DNA of 64,000 bases from Chloracidobacterium validum (lineage in GTDB: Bacteria; Acidobacteriota; Blastocatellia; Chloracidobacteriales; Chloracidobacteriaceae). Shown one piece after another: positions 35,672 to 44,759 of the stretch. The stretch covers positions 38,501-102,500 of the forward strand of contig NZ_CP072648.1 of assembly GCF_018304825.1 (NCBI RefSeq), in the 5' to 3' direction. Position numbers and translations under genes: made by a program. Positions within the stretch are counted from its first letter, which is position 1. Each line of letters opens with the position of its first letter. Below the pieces are notes generated by a model. It did no database searches. It saw nothing but the letters and a program-made list of their open reading frames with translations, and was not told where the DNA came from.

Positions 35672-36544
35672 ATGCGTCAATTGCGTGTTACACCAGATGA
35701 CTTACGTACCATGAAAGCCGACGGTCAGCGCATCGTCGCCTTAACCGCCTACGACCGCCCGACGGCTGAAGTCTGCGAAGCAGCCGGCGTAGATGTCGTG
35801 CTCGTCGGCGACTCGCTCGGCAACGTCCTCCTTGGCTACGAAACGACCATTCCCGTCACGATGGAGGAAATGCTCCATCACGTCAAAGCCGTTGCGCGCA
35901 GTGTGCGGCGGGCGCTTGTCGTGGCGGACATGCCGTTTTTGTCCTACCAAGCTGACCTAACCGAAGCCCTGCGCAATGCTGGGCGTTTCCTCAAGGAAGG
36001 CGGCGCGCAGGCCGTCAAGCTGGAAGGGGGCGACCGCAGCGCCGAGACGGTCGAACGCCTGGTCACGGCCGGCATTCCCGTCATGGGACACCTGGGCTAC
36101 ACCCCTCAGTCGGCGCATGTTTTCGGCCGGAATGTCGTGCAGGGACGTGATTTCGACGCCGCCATGACGCTGGTCAACGAGGCCCTGGCGCTCGAAGAAG
36201 CCGGTTGCTTTGCCATCGTTCTCGAATGCGTTCCGCGGGAGGTCGCGCGCGCCCTGTCAGAACGGCTTACCATTCCGACGATCGGTATCGGCGCTGGCAA
36301 CGGCTGTGATGGGCAAATTCTGGTCTTCCACGATGCCGTTGGTTGGGGGCCGGGCGCGGCGCTGAAGTTTGTCAAGCCATACGCCAATGTCGGTGACGTG
36401 CTGCGCCAGGCCGTGAGCGATTATGCCCGCGAGGTCCGCGAAGGGACGTTTCCGACCGCCGCACACGCCTTTTCAATGCCGGCGGAGGCGCTGGTGCTGT
36501 TCGAGCAAGAACTGGCTGAACTAGACGCCGGTTGCCATGAATGA
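35672..36544 (+). CDS. panB: 3-methyl-2-oxobutanoate hydroxymethyltransferase
   Basis: The protein has 290 residues, slightly longer than the usual ~265-280. It adds a hydroxymethyl group from methylene-tetrahydrofolate to 2-oxoisovalerate in pantothenate synthesis. Motifs: VALTAYDRPTAEVCEAAGVD, VLVGDSLGNVLLGYETTIPVT, metal-binding DMPF, VKLEGG, GHLGYTPQS, VLECVP and IGIGAGNGCDGQILVFHD. The decameric enzyme is cytoplasmic. panC is not adjacent. It is followed by a phosphohexomutase gene on the same strand (42-bp gap). Confidence 0.97.
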   Translation: MRQLRVTPDDLRTMKADGQRIVALTAYDRPTAEVCEAAGVDVVLVGDSLGNVLLGYETTIPVTMEEMLHHVKAVARSVRRALVVADMPFLSYQADLTEALRNAGRFLKEGGAQAVKLEGGDRSAETVERLVTAGIPVMGHLGYTPQSAHVFGRNVVQGRDFDAAMTLVNEALALEEAGCFAIVLECVPREVARALSERLTIPTIGIGAGNGCDGQILVFHDAVGWGPGAALKFVKPYANVGDVLRQAVSDYAREVREGTFPTAAHAFSMPAEALVLFEQELAELDAGCHE

Positions 36545-36586
36545 TTGGTCGAGCGGTTTGGTTTTTTGGAGAACACCTAACAACGT

Positions 36587-38008
36587 ATGACGGTTATCAA
36601 GTTTGGAACGGATGGCTGGCGTGGGCGCATTGCCCGCGAGTTTACCTTTGCCAACCTCGACCGCGTTGCGCAGGCAACCGCCGAGCAATTTCTGGCCGAG
36701 GCTGATGGCACGAACCCGCTGGTGTACGTCGGTCATGACCGGCGTTTTCTCGGTGAAGACTTCGCGGCGCGCGTCGCCGAAATCATGGCCGGCAACGGCT
36801 TTCAGGTGCGTGTTTATGATCAGTTCGTGCCGACGCCGATGGTGTCTTACGACTGCTATGCCGAGCGCGCGCGTGGCGGCATCGTGATTACGGCCAGCCA
36901 CAACCCACCCCAGTTTTCCGGCTTCAAAATCAAGCTGCCCTTTGGCGGTTCGGCCCCGCCGGAATACACCGTTCAGGTCGAAGCCCGCCTGGACGCCAAC
37001 CAGCCCCGAGCAATGCCCCTGCGCGAAGCGCTGGCCGCAGGACAGGTGCAGTACGTGCCGCCATCGGAAACCTATCTGGCGCGCTTGGGCGAACTGGTTG
37101 ACCTGGACCGCCTGCGCGCCTTCGATGGTGAAGTGCTCGTAGATTCAATGTACGGCGCTGGCGGACGCTACATCGAGCGGTTGCTTCAGGGCGGACGGCT
37201 GCGCGTCACGACGCTGCGGGCCGAACGCGATCCCTACTTTGGCGGCATTCACCCCGAACCGATGATGCCGCAGCTCCAACCCCTGTGCGATGCGGTCGCG
37301 CAGCGGGGCGCACTCCTGGGGCTGGCAACTGATGGCGATGCCGACCGCGTCGGCGCGGTGGATGACACCGGGGCGTACCTGAATACGCACCGCCTGCTGG
37401 CCATGCTGGCGCTGTACCTGATCCGCAAGCGCGGGCTGACCGGCGGCATCGCCCGAACGGTTTCCCAAAGCGTTGTTGTCAAACGTATTGCCGAACGGCA
37501 CGGGCTGCCGACCTATGAGACGCCGGTTGGCTTCAAGCACATTGCGGCGCTGATGCGTACGCAGGACATTCTATGCGGTGGCGAAGAATCCAACGGACTG
37601 GGCTGCAAGCTGCACATTCCCGAACGGGATGGCATTTTCAGTGGCTTGCTCGTGTTGGAAGCCGTCCTGGCCTTTGGCAAAAAGCCCTCCGAACTAGTTG
37701 CCGACATCGCAGCCGAGTTTGGCCACTTTGCCTATGACCGGCGCGATCTGACGCTTGACCACATCGAGCAGGGCATTGCCTTCATCGAGCGCCTGACGGC
37801 CGATCCGCCGGCCAGGATTGCCGGAGATACGGTCTGCGCGGTTGGGACGCTCGACGGCGTGAAGTTGCACTTCGCCGACGAAAGCTGGCTGCTGTTTCGC
37901 GCCTCGGGCACCGAACCGCTGGTGCGTGTCTATAGCGAGGCCACGACGACCGAAAAAATGCAAGCTTTGCTCGACTTTGGCGAACAGCTCGTGCGCCAAT
38001 CACTGTGA
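36587..38008 (+). CDS. Phosphoglucomutase/phosphomannomutase family protein
   Basis: The protein has 473 residues, typical of the alpha-D-phosphohexomutase superfamily. The catalytic phosphoserine is in GIVITASHNPPQFSGFK (about residue 103). The metal loop is ATDGDADRVG (about 245-254), the sugar-binding segment GGEESNGLG, and the phosphate-binding C-terminal loop FRASGTEPLVRVYSEA. It interconverts hexose 1- and 6-phosphates (glucose or mannose, not resolvable by eye) for glycogen, nucleotide-sugar or glycan synthesis. Start ATG 36587 is followed at once by the domain start. Confidence 0.94.
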   Translation: MTVIKFGTDGWRGRIAREFTFANLDRVAQATAEQFLAEADGTNPLVYVGHDRRFLGEDFAARVAEIMAGNGFQVRVYDQFVPTPMVSYDCYAERARGGIVITASHNPPQFSGFKIKLPFGGSAPPEYTVQVEARLDANQPRAMPLREALAAGQVQYVPPSETYLARLGELVDLDRLRAFDGEVLVDSMYGAGGRYIERLLQGGRLRVTTLRAERDPYFGGIHPEPMMPQLQPLCDAVAQRGALLGLATDGDADRVGAVDDTGAYLNTHRLLAMLALYLIRKRGLTGGIARTVSQSVVVKRIAERHGLPTYETPVGFKHIAALMRTQDILCGGEESNGLGCKLHIPERDGIFSGLLVLEAVLAFGKKPSELVADIAAEFGHFAYDRRDLTLDHIEQGIAFIERLTADPPARIAGDTVCAVGTLDGVKLHFADESWLLFRASGTEPLVRVYSEATTTEKMQALLDFGEQLVRQSL

Positions 38009-38063
38009 GGCTGGACGCGGCTCACGGCGGCCGCGCACCGGTCGCCCTGGAAAGCCTGGTTCA

Positions 38064-39491
38064 ATGGATACGGCTTGGTTTGAGTGGGTAGCGCTCCTGC
38101 TGACCGGAGCGACCAGCCTGATTGTTTCTGGTCATGCGCTACTGTACAAGCGGGAAGCCCGTTCGGCGCTCCTGTGGCTTCTGGTGACTTGGTTTTTGCC
38201 GGTTCTCGGGCCGGTGCTCTACTTACTCATTGGGATCAACCGCTTGCAGCGCCGCGCCCAGCGACTGCGCGCTGCCGTAGCGCTGCCGACGCTGCCACCG
38301 GCGGCCGGCGAGGATCAAACCGAGGCGCTGGCCGATGATGACCTTGGCGGGCTGGCGCGGCTGGTTCGGGAAGTGACCGGGCAACCGCTACTGGCTGGAA
38401 ACCACATCGAACCGCTGCTCAATGGCGAGCAGACGTACCCAGCCATGCTGGACGCCATCGCGCAGGCACAACACAGCATTGCGCTGGCGACCTACATTTT
38501 CGACCGCGAGGGCATTGGCGAACTGTTCGTGGAAGCGCTGCTTGCCGCGCAACGGCGCGGCGTAAGCATTCGCATCCTCATTGACGATGTGTACGTCCGG
38601 CTAGTGCGCGGCTCCGCCTTCAAATTTCTCAAAGCCGCTGGGCTGCCGGTGGTGTCGTTCAACCCACCGGTCCTGCCGGCCCGGCTCCACGCGGCAAATC
38701 TGCGCAATCACCGAAAACTGCTCATCGTTGACGGCCAGGTTGGCTTCACCGGCGGCATGAATATCCACCGACCGTACTGGAAACCCGAGCAACCGGCGCA
38801 GGCCTTTCGGGAACTGCACTTTCGTGTGGAGGGGCCGGTCGTCCGTCACATGATCGAAGCGTTCACCGACGACTGGTACTTCACGACTCAGGAGCGGCTC
38901 GACACCGGCTTCTGGGGAACGAACTCGCTCGTTCCGGTCGGTGCGGCGCTGGCGCGTGGCATCGAAGCCGGACCAGATGAAATGCTCGAACGCCTGCGCT
39001 GGGTCTTTCTCGGAGCGTTGAGCGTGGCGCGGCAGACAGTACGGATTTGGACGCCCTACTTTGTTCCGGATCAGTCGCTCCTGTCGGCGTTGAGCGCCGC
39101 CGCACTGCGGGGCGTCACGGTGGACATTCTCACCCCAGTTGAGAACAACCATCCGTTGGTGCAGTGGGCCGGGCGGGCGCACTACTGGCAGGTACTTGAA
39201 CACGGCGCGCGGATTTGGGAACGGCCGGGTCCGTTTGACCACAGCAAGCTGATGGTCGTAGATGGTCGCTGGCTGTGCCTTGGTTCCGCCAACTGGGATC
39301 CACGCAGTTTGCGGCTCAACTTCGAGTTCAATCTGGAAGTCTATGACACCGAGCTGGCGCAGCGCATGGATGCACTGTTTTGCGCGGTTTGCCAGGCGTC
39401 CATTCCCGTCACGGCCGAAGCGTTGCAGGCGCGTCCGCTGGCGGTTCGGCTGCGGGATGGGGCGGCGCGTCTGCTGTCGCCCATGCTGTAG
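38064..39491 (+). CDS. cls: Cardiolipin synthase (phospholipase D family)
   Basis: The 475-residue protein starts at ATG 38064 (MDTAWFEWVALLLTG). Two N-terminal membrane segments (about 7-25 and 36-58) precede two PLD catalytic domains with HKD motifs NHRKLLIVDGQVGFTGGMN (about 217) and DHSKLMVVDGRWLCLGSAN (about 395). This is the bacterial cardiolipin synthase layout; the enzyme condenses two phosphatidylglycerols at the inner membrane. The earlier frame start at 37926 overlaps the phosphohexomutase gene and is rejected. Its TAG stop directly abuts the stop of the convergent AmpG-like gene. pgsA, which supplies phosphatidylglycerol phosphate, lies at 55.8 kb. Confidence 0.94.
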   Translation: MDTAWFEWVALLLTGATSLIVSGHALLYKREARSALLWLLVTWFLPVLGPVLYLLIGINRLQRRAQRLRAAVALPTLPPAAGEDQTEALADDDLGGLARLVREVTGQPLLAGNHIEPLLNGEQTYPAMLDAIAQAQHSIALATYIFDREGIGELFVEALLAAQRRGVSIRILIDDVYVRLVRGSAFKFLKAAGLPVVSFNPPVLPARLHAANLRNHRKLLIVDGQVGFTGGMNIHRPYWKPEQPAQAFRELHFRVEGPVVRHMIEAFTDDWYFTTQERLDTGFWGTNSLVPVGAALARGIEAGPDEMLERLRWVFLGALSVARQTVRIWTPYFVPDQSLLSALSAAALRGVTVDILTPVENNHPLVQWAGRAHYWQVLEHGARIWERPGPFDHSKLMVVDGRWLCLGSANWDPRSLRLNFEFNLEVYDTELAQRMDALFCAVCQASIPVTAEALQARPLAVRLRDGAARLLSPML

Positions 39492-40841
39492 TCACCGGGC
39501 AGTGCCGCCGGACTCAGGATGGGGACGTTGAGCGCGCCCCAGCCACAGAATGACCAGTGCCAGTCCGACGGCCGGGATGCCGAGCAGGGCCGTTCCGACG
39601 AAAAACTTGGTGTAGCCAAGTGTCGCCACGGCTTTTCCGGCAAAACCCGCCGCCCACTTTGGCAGCAGGAGCATCAGGGAACTCAGCAAAGCGTATTGCG
39701 TCGCGGAGTAGCCAAGATTGGTCAGTGACGACAAGTAGGCCACAAAGGCCGCGGCCGCCAAGCCGGTCGCAAGGTATTCGGCAGAGATGACCAGCGCCAG
39801 GGCCGGGAGATGTGGTCCAACGAGGCTCAATGCGGCAAAGAGCAGGTTTGTGCCGGCGCTCAACACCGCGCCGAGCAGCAGCACGCGCTCCAGTCCCCAG
39901 CGGGCCACCAACGCGCCTCCGAGAAACGTGCCGGTCAGCGTCATGCCGGTGCCGTAGGTATAACTGACCAGCGCGATGTGCGCTTTGCGATAACCGGCAT
40001 CCACGTAAAAGGGATTGACCATGACGGCCACGACCGTATCGCTCAGGCGATAAGTCGCAATGAGGGTCAGGGTAAGGAGGGCTTGCCACCGATAGCGATG
40101 CCAAAAATCGGTAAAGGGAGCGACAAGGGCCTGACGCAGCCAGGGGATGAGGCGCTGTGCCGCTGGCGGGCGGCTGATCGCCGGTTCGCGCGACCAAAGC
40201 ACCGTCACAACGCCCACCAGCATCGAGGCGGCCATGGTCAAGTATGCTACGCGCCAACCAGCGGGGCTGTAGCCATCCGGGCTACCGTAGCGGGCCGCCA
40301 TCCAGAGTGCCCCGGCGCTCCCCCAGAGCATGGCCAGGCGGTAGCCGGTTTGGTAGGTCGCGGCCAGGATGCCCTGGCGATTGGCTTCGGCCGATTCGAT
40401 TCGGTAGGCATCGAGCGCAATATCCTGCGTAGCGGAAGCAAAGGCGACGAGCAAGGCCAGCCACACGACCCGGCCCAGCGCTTGACGCGGGTCGGTTAGG
40501 GCTAGTCCGACCAGTCCCCCGGCCACGAGCAATTGTGCCAGCAGGAGCCAGCCGCGGCGTTGTCCAAGCGTGGTGGTCAGTCCGGGCAGCGGCAGTCGGT
40601 CAACCAGCGGCGACCAGCTCCACTTGAAGCCATAGACCAGGCCTACCCAACTGGCGTACCCAATCGCATCAAGTTCAATGCCGGCCTCACGCAGCCGAAA
40701 CCCCAACGTGCTAAGGGCCAGCAACAGCGGCAATCCGGCAGCAAAGCCCAAGAGCAGCATGCGCAGGCTGGGGCCTTCCAGATAGAGGCGTACCACCGTG
40801 CGCCAAGGGGCTGGGGCAGGGGAAGTCGTTTGGTCTGACAA
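39492..40841 (-). CDS. AmpG-like muropeptide permease (MFS)
   Basis: The 449-residue integral membrane protein has about 12 hydrophobic segments. N-terminal features FAAGLPLLLALSTLGFRLREAG, YGFKWSWSPLVDRLPLP and LGQRRGWLLLAQL match the AmpG family of major facilitator permeases. These import anhydro-muropeptides for cell-wall recycling. It is convergent with cls and lies 58 bases downstream of the stop-side end of a lytic transglycosylase gene on the same strand. That enzyme produces the anhydro-muropeptides AmpG imports, so the two form a plausible recycling pair. It might instead transport other sugars, as some AmpG relatives do. Confidence 0.85.
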   Translation of the reverse strand: MSDQTTSPAPAPWRTVVRLYLEGPSLRMLLLGFAAGLPLLLALSTLGFRLREAGIELDAIGYASWVGLVYGFKWSWSPLVDRLPLPGLTTTLGQRRGWLLLAQLLVAGGLVGLALTDPRQALGRVVWLALLVAFASATQDIALDAYRIESAEANRQGILAATYQTGYRLAMLWGSAGALWMAARYGSPDGYSPAGWRVAYLTMAASMLVGVVTVLWSREPAISRPPAAQRLIPWLRQALVAPFTDFWHRYRWQALLTLTLIATYRLSDTVVAVMVNPFYVDAGYRKAHIALVSYTYGTGMTLTGTFLGGALVARWGLERVLLLGAVLSAGTNLLFAALSLVGPHLPALALVISAEYLATGLAAAAFVAYLSSLTNLGYSATQYALLSSLMLLLPKWAAGFAGKAVATLGYTKFFVGTALLGIPAVGLALVILWLGRAQRPHPESGGTAR

Positions 40842-40899
40842 TGCCAGTTCTCAAAACGCTAGGGTGACGAGCCGGTAGCGTTCACCTCAAACGATTGGT

Positions 40900-43290
40900 T
40901 TAAGCGCGCCGTGGACGCAGGTCTTCGTCAAACAACTGCCGGTAGGCGCGGTAGTTGGTCATGACCTTGAAAACATAGTCTTTCGTTTCGGCGTAGCCAA
41001 CCTCGGCCGCGAAGCGTGCCTGGTCATTGCCGGCGCGCGCGCGCCAGCGTGCCGTCGCCGTCTCGCCGCCATTGTAGGCGGCCGCAACGGCGGCCGGGTG
41101 AGCTGGGAACAACGCGAACAGCTCCGCCACGTACTGCGCGGCAAGCTGAATGGCAAAGCGCGGTTCGTAGAGATCGGTTCGGGTGACATCGGTGAGGTTG
41201 AGTTTCTGGGCGGTTCGGTCGGCCGTGGTGTCAATGAACTGGAACATGCCACGCGCTCCGACCGGCGATTTCACGCCGGGATTGAAGCGCGACTCCTGCC
41301 GGGCAATCGCCAAAAGCAGGCGCGGGTCCACGTTGCGCCGGCGCGCCTGTTCGACCAGCACATCCCGGTAGGGGGCTGGGTAGAGCAGTTCGGCAACCAT
41401 CCGCGGCATGACCTCCAGCCGAAAATCCTCTGGCAATGTCCCCAGGGTTGGCTCGCCATAGGCCAGGGCCTTCCAGGCCTGGTCGCCGCGGCCGGCATAG
41501 GCCGCCTGCGCAAAGGCCTCGCTGATGTCCACGAAGGGCAGGGCGTCATCGTAGAGGCGAAGAAAACAAAACTCTTCCACGGGCTTGCGAGTGGCCGGGG
41601 CAGCTTCCGCCGTGAGGATGACCTGGCGTCCAAGCTCCGGCGCGCTGTATGTCCAGGCGCGGGCGTAAGCTGGTCGTTGCTGGTAGAGGGTTTCGAGCCG
41701 GTTGAACAGCTTCTGCCGTTCGAGCGGGTCGGCCGTCAGGCGAAGCGCCTGGTGGAGGGCGTCTTTGTCTTGCCGTTGGGTCAAGGTTGCCAGGCGTTGG
41801 GCGGTGACGGCGCGCGCCTTGGTGTCAGCAACCAGCGCGAGCAGCCGCTCCGTGGCCAGTTGCCCGTAGTAGCTGGTGCGGGTGTCAGGTAAGGCCAGGT
41901 AGGCGTCAACGGCCTCGCCAAGCCGTCCCATCCGTTCCAGACAGAGCGCGCGCAGGAAAGCGACTTCGGCTGCATTGGTCGAACCCGGCCCGCGCCGGTT
42001 CAGCGGCGTCTGCTGAAGCGTTTCGAGCACGCCGAGCGCCGCACCGAACTCCGACTGTGAAAGCAAAATCTTGACCCGTTGAAAACGGGCGGTCACACCG
42101 GCCAGCTCGCGCGGAAAGCGTTTTTCTGTCCGGTCGCACCAGTCCAGTGCGGCCTTGGTGTCACCGGCCATGCGCAGGGTATCAATCGCGTTGAGATGCG
42201 CGCCGCCTAGAAACTCGCTGTTGGGATATTCGGCAATGAAGGCTGCGTACCGCGCCACGGCTTCGCGGTAACGTCCCGCGTTTTGCAGCGCATGGCCGGT
42301 TTGGTAGTAACCCTTTTCTCCGTCCGGCGACGTGGGGTATTCCTCGTGCGCCCGGTCGAACCAGCGAATTGCTTCATCCCAATTCTCTTCGATGAAAAAG
42401 GCACGTCCGACGCTCCACAGCGCCTCGGGGCGGCTGGGAACAGGGGGAAGCTGTTCAATCAGGACGCGGAAGTGCCGTTTCGCGCCTTCCGTGTGGCGAT
42501 TGACCAGGTACAGCCGCGCGCGCGCCAGGCGCTGGGCCGGGGACAGGTCGGTATCGCCTTGTGCGTCGAGCTGTTCGGCCGCCAGGAGCGCGGCGTCGTC
42601 CTTGCCGGTGGCAAGCAGGCGGCGAAAGATGGCTTGCGCTTCGGCTTCGTTGCCGGCACGGCGCAGCAGCAGACCCAGCCGGGCTTCGTACTCGCGGCTC
42701 TGCGGCGCGAGTTGGCGATACAGTGGGATGGCACGGTCGAGTTGCCCGTCGGCAGCGTAACTTTCGGCCAGCCGGAGCCGGGCGTTACGGGCAGCCGGAT
42801 GGCTACCAAAGTCACGAACCAGTTGCGTCAGGTGCCGTTGCTCGGCGGCACGGGTGGGTGACTTGCCTTCCTGCGCCTCGCGGCGCGCAATCTCGGCCAG
42901 GTATTTGAGGCAGTACGGCGTGAACATTTGCCCGCCGGGGCGCTGCATGACGTTTTCGTACTGGGCTTTGGCGCGGGGCAACTCACCGGTTTGGTGCAGC
43001 AGCCGCGCTTGCAAGTAGTCGTAGTTGTTGACCGTATAAAGCTGCGGCGCCGCCTCGGCAAACTGGGCTAAATCGCGTAACGCGCCGGCATAGCGCCGCT
43101 CTTCGACGGCCCTTTGGATGCGCTGCGCTGTCACGCGGGCTTCAAAGGGTGTCCGCGGTGACCGCTCACTGGTCGTGGCATCGGTTGCCGCCTGAACCGC
43201 CGGGGGCGTCCGCAGATCGGTGGTCAGCGTTGCCGCAAAGACAAAGAGGCTGGCTACGAAACGTTGGATTTCAAGGATAGCAATGGGCAT
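40900..43290 (-). CDS. Soluble lytic murein transglycosylase (SLT domain with TPR/helical repeats)
   Basis: The 796-residue protein has an N-terminal signal-like segment (about 8-22, RFVASLFVFAATLTT). A long alpha-superhelix of TPR-like repeats follows (about 60-620, for example AIRWFDRAHEEYPTSPDGEKGYYQTG). The C-terminal SLT domain (about 640-780) carries the catalytic Glu in LLLAIARQESRFNPGVKS, plus GARGMFQF and AAAYNGGE. It cleaves glycan strands in the periplasm, releasing 1,6-anhydro-muropeptides. The size resembles Slt70 with an expanded repeat region. It lies upstream of the AmpG-like gene in the same direction. Confidence 0.93.
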   Translation of the reverse strand: MPIAILEIQRFVASLFVFAATLTTDLRTPPAVQAATDATTSERSPRTPFEARVTAQRIQRAVEERRYAGALRDLAQFAEAAPQLYTVNNYDYLQARLLHQTGELPRAKAQYENVMQRPGGQMFTPYCLKYLAEIARREAQEGKSPTRAAEQRHLTQLVRDFGSHPAARNARLRLAESYAADGQLDRAIPLYRQLAPQSREYEARLGLLLRRAGNEAEAQAIFRRLLATGKDDAALLAAEQLDAQGDTDLSPAQRLARARLYLVNRHTEGAKRHFRVLIEQLPPVPSRPEALWSVGRAFFIEENWDEAIRWFDRAHEEYPTSPDGEKGYYQTGHALQNAGRYREAVARYAAFIAEYPNSEFLGGAHLNAIDTLRMAGDTKAALDWCDRTEKRFPRELAGVTARFQRVKILLSQSEFGAALGVLETLQQTPLNRRGPGSTNAAEVAFLRALCLERMGRLGEAVDAYLALPDTRTSYYGQLATERLLALVADTKARAVTAQRLATLTQRQDKDALHQALRLTADPLERQKLFNRLETLYQQRPAYARAWTYSAPELGRQVILTAEAAPATRKPVEEFCFLRLYDDALPFVDISEAFAQAAYAGRGDQAWKALAYGEPTLGTLPEDFRLEVMPRMVAELLYPAPYRDVLVEQARRRNVDPRLLLAIARQESRFNPGVKSPVGARGMFQFIDTTADRTAQKLNLTDVTRTDLYEPRFAIQLAAQYVAELFALFPAHPAAVAAAYNGGETATARWRARAGNDQARFAAEVGYAETKDYVFKVMTNYRAYRQLFDEDLRPRRA

Positions 43291-43689
43291 AGGCGTAGGG
43301 ATGCAACCGGCGCAGTCCGTGATGTATCCCCAGTGTAGCGGGATGGTTGCCCAAGGCGAAGTCGGGAAGCGCGCGAAGCCAAGCCGCGAAACGTCAAGCC
43401 TTGTGCCACCAAGCCGCCGGCGCGAGCCAAAACGCCTGACCCCAACGCTTCACCCCGCTTGCCATCCGCTCGGCCAACATCCGCATCGAGCCTTGGACTG
43501 GCATCAGAGACCTAAGCTCTGATGCCAACTTTCCATCAACCTGCTGCGAGTGGGCCGCTCATTGCGCGTGGCTGACGCTTGGTCGTTGTTCCGCTGCGGT
43601 GGTCACATCCCGGCCCTCACGGCGGATTGGCCTGACCAAAGAGAAGCGTGTTCAGCGCGGCTGCACCGGCCAGAGCTTACCCGTCATGC
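43291..43689. other. Gap between the transglycosylase and a small coiled-protein gene
   Basis: About 400 bases, GC-rich, with no supported gene, terminator or RNA. The plus-strand ORF starting at 43648 runs antisense to the small CDS and has no domain. Confidence 0.5.
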
Positions 43690-43950
43690 CTAACAACTTT
43701 CGGTGTGCGCTTCCAAGACGCGCAGCAGACGCTGCCGGTGGTGGATGACCGCTTGCCGGGCGCGCCGAAAGTCTTCCAGCGCCTGCTCATCAGACGATTT
43801 GGTACGAAGCCGCCGAAGGGCATCGCTTGCCGCCGTTCGGGCGCGCACGACTTCGCGCATGAGGCGGTCAAGCATCTGAGCCGTTGTCCCTCCGAGCTGT
43901 TCTTCAAGCGCCTTGATACGTGGATTCTTTTTGGACGTAGCTTTACCCAT
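43690..43950 (-). CDS. Small basic coiled protein of unknown function
   Basis: The 86-residue protein from ATG 43950 has GTGAGGT a few bases upstream. It is highly charged and helical: PRIKALEEQLGG, LMREVVRARTAASDALRR and FRRARQAVIHHRQRLLRVLE, consistent with an amphipathic coiled coil and net positive charge. There is no signal peptide and no named family. It is divergent from mqnB (77-bp gap). It is called real on start context and even composition, but it could be an adaptor or nothing specific. Confidence 0.6.
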   Translation of the reverse strand: MGKATSKKNPRIKALEEQLGGTTAQMLDRLMREVVRARTAASDALRRLRTKSSDEQALEDFRRARQAVIHHRQRLLRVLEAHTESC

Positions 43951-44027
43951 AGGACGACCTCACAATGAAACGCAGTCAGCGTTTTGATTTCTCTTGATGC
44001 CTACTTTCACGCTTGAGGTTGAAAAAA

Positions 44028-44759
44028 GTGCCCGAAATTTTCCGCTTTTCGCCGCTGCTCATTGTCACAGCCGTCGCCACCGAGCTTCAGGATGCCTTTG
44101 GTCGGTGGATAGAGCTGCCGGTTGCACAGCTACCGGTTGGTCAACTTGTGTCGGTAAGTCCACAAATCGTTGTTCTGGTCACCGGCGTAGGCGCGGTGCG
44201 CGCGGCCGCGGCAACGACGCTGACGCTTAGTCGCCAATCCTTTGCCGCGCTGCTTCACGCAGGCGTTGGCGGCGCATATCCCGATGCCCAGCTCAGGGTC
44301 GGTGATGTTGTCGTGGCGCTCAGCGAATGCGATCCCCAAGCTGGTATCGTCACGCCCGACGGCTACCGTGATTTGGGTGGCTTGGGATTCCCGCTCACGG
44401 ATGACGTTCCTAATCGTCTCGTGTTTGACACGCCGTGGGCAGACTGGGTTGCGAGGCAAGCCGCGCCCGCGCCGCGCGTGCCGTTTGCAACGGTTCAGTG
44501 CTGCTCGGGCACCGACGCCGATGCCGCCACCATGGCGTCGCGCGCCGCGGCCGCGGTTGAAAACATGGAAGGTCTGGCCGTGGCGTGGACGGCCAGGCAG
44601 TTTGGCGTTCCCTATGCGGCGCTTCGCGCCATCAGCAACGTCACCGGCGACCGCCACCGCCAGCAGTGGAACTTCCCGGCTGCCTGTGCGGCGCTCGCGC
44701 GCACGCTGAACGCTATTCTGGACGCCCTTGCCGCGGAAAGCGATCCGGGTTGTTCGTGA
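44028..44759 (+). CDS. mqnB: Futalosine hydrolase
   Basis: The 243-residue protein starts at GTG 44028, with GAGG 10 bases upstream; TTG codons at 44013 or 44019 are weaker. It is a nucleoside-phosphorylase-fold hydrolase: LVTGVGAVRAAAAT, ALLHAGVGGAYPDAQLRVGDVV, VQCCSGTDADAATMASR, AAVENMEGLAVAW and ALRAISNVTGDR. This matches MqnB, which splits futalosine into dehypoxanthine futalosine and hypoxanthine in the futalosine route to menaquinone. MTA/SAH nucleosidase is the main alternative, but the NMEG and GD-containing segments fit MqnB better. It overlaps the convergent GDPD gene by 47 bp. Confidence 0.85.
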   Translation: MPEIFRFSPLLIVTAVATELQDAFGRWIELPVAQLPVGQLVSVSPQIVVLVTGVGAVRAAAATTLTLSRQSFAALLHAGVGGAYPDAQLRVGDVVVALSECDPQAGIVTPDGYRDLGGLGFPLTDDVPNRLVFDTPWADWVARQAAPAPRVPFATVQCCSGTDADAATMASRAAAAVENMEGLAVAWTARQFGVPYAALRAISNVTGDRHRQQWNFPAACAALARTLNAILDALAAESDPGCS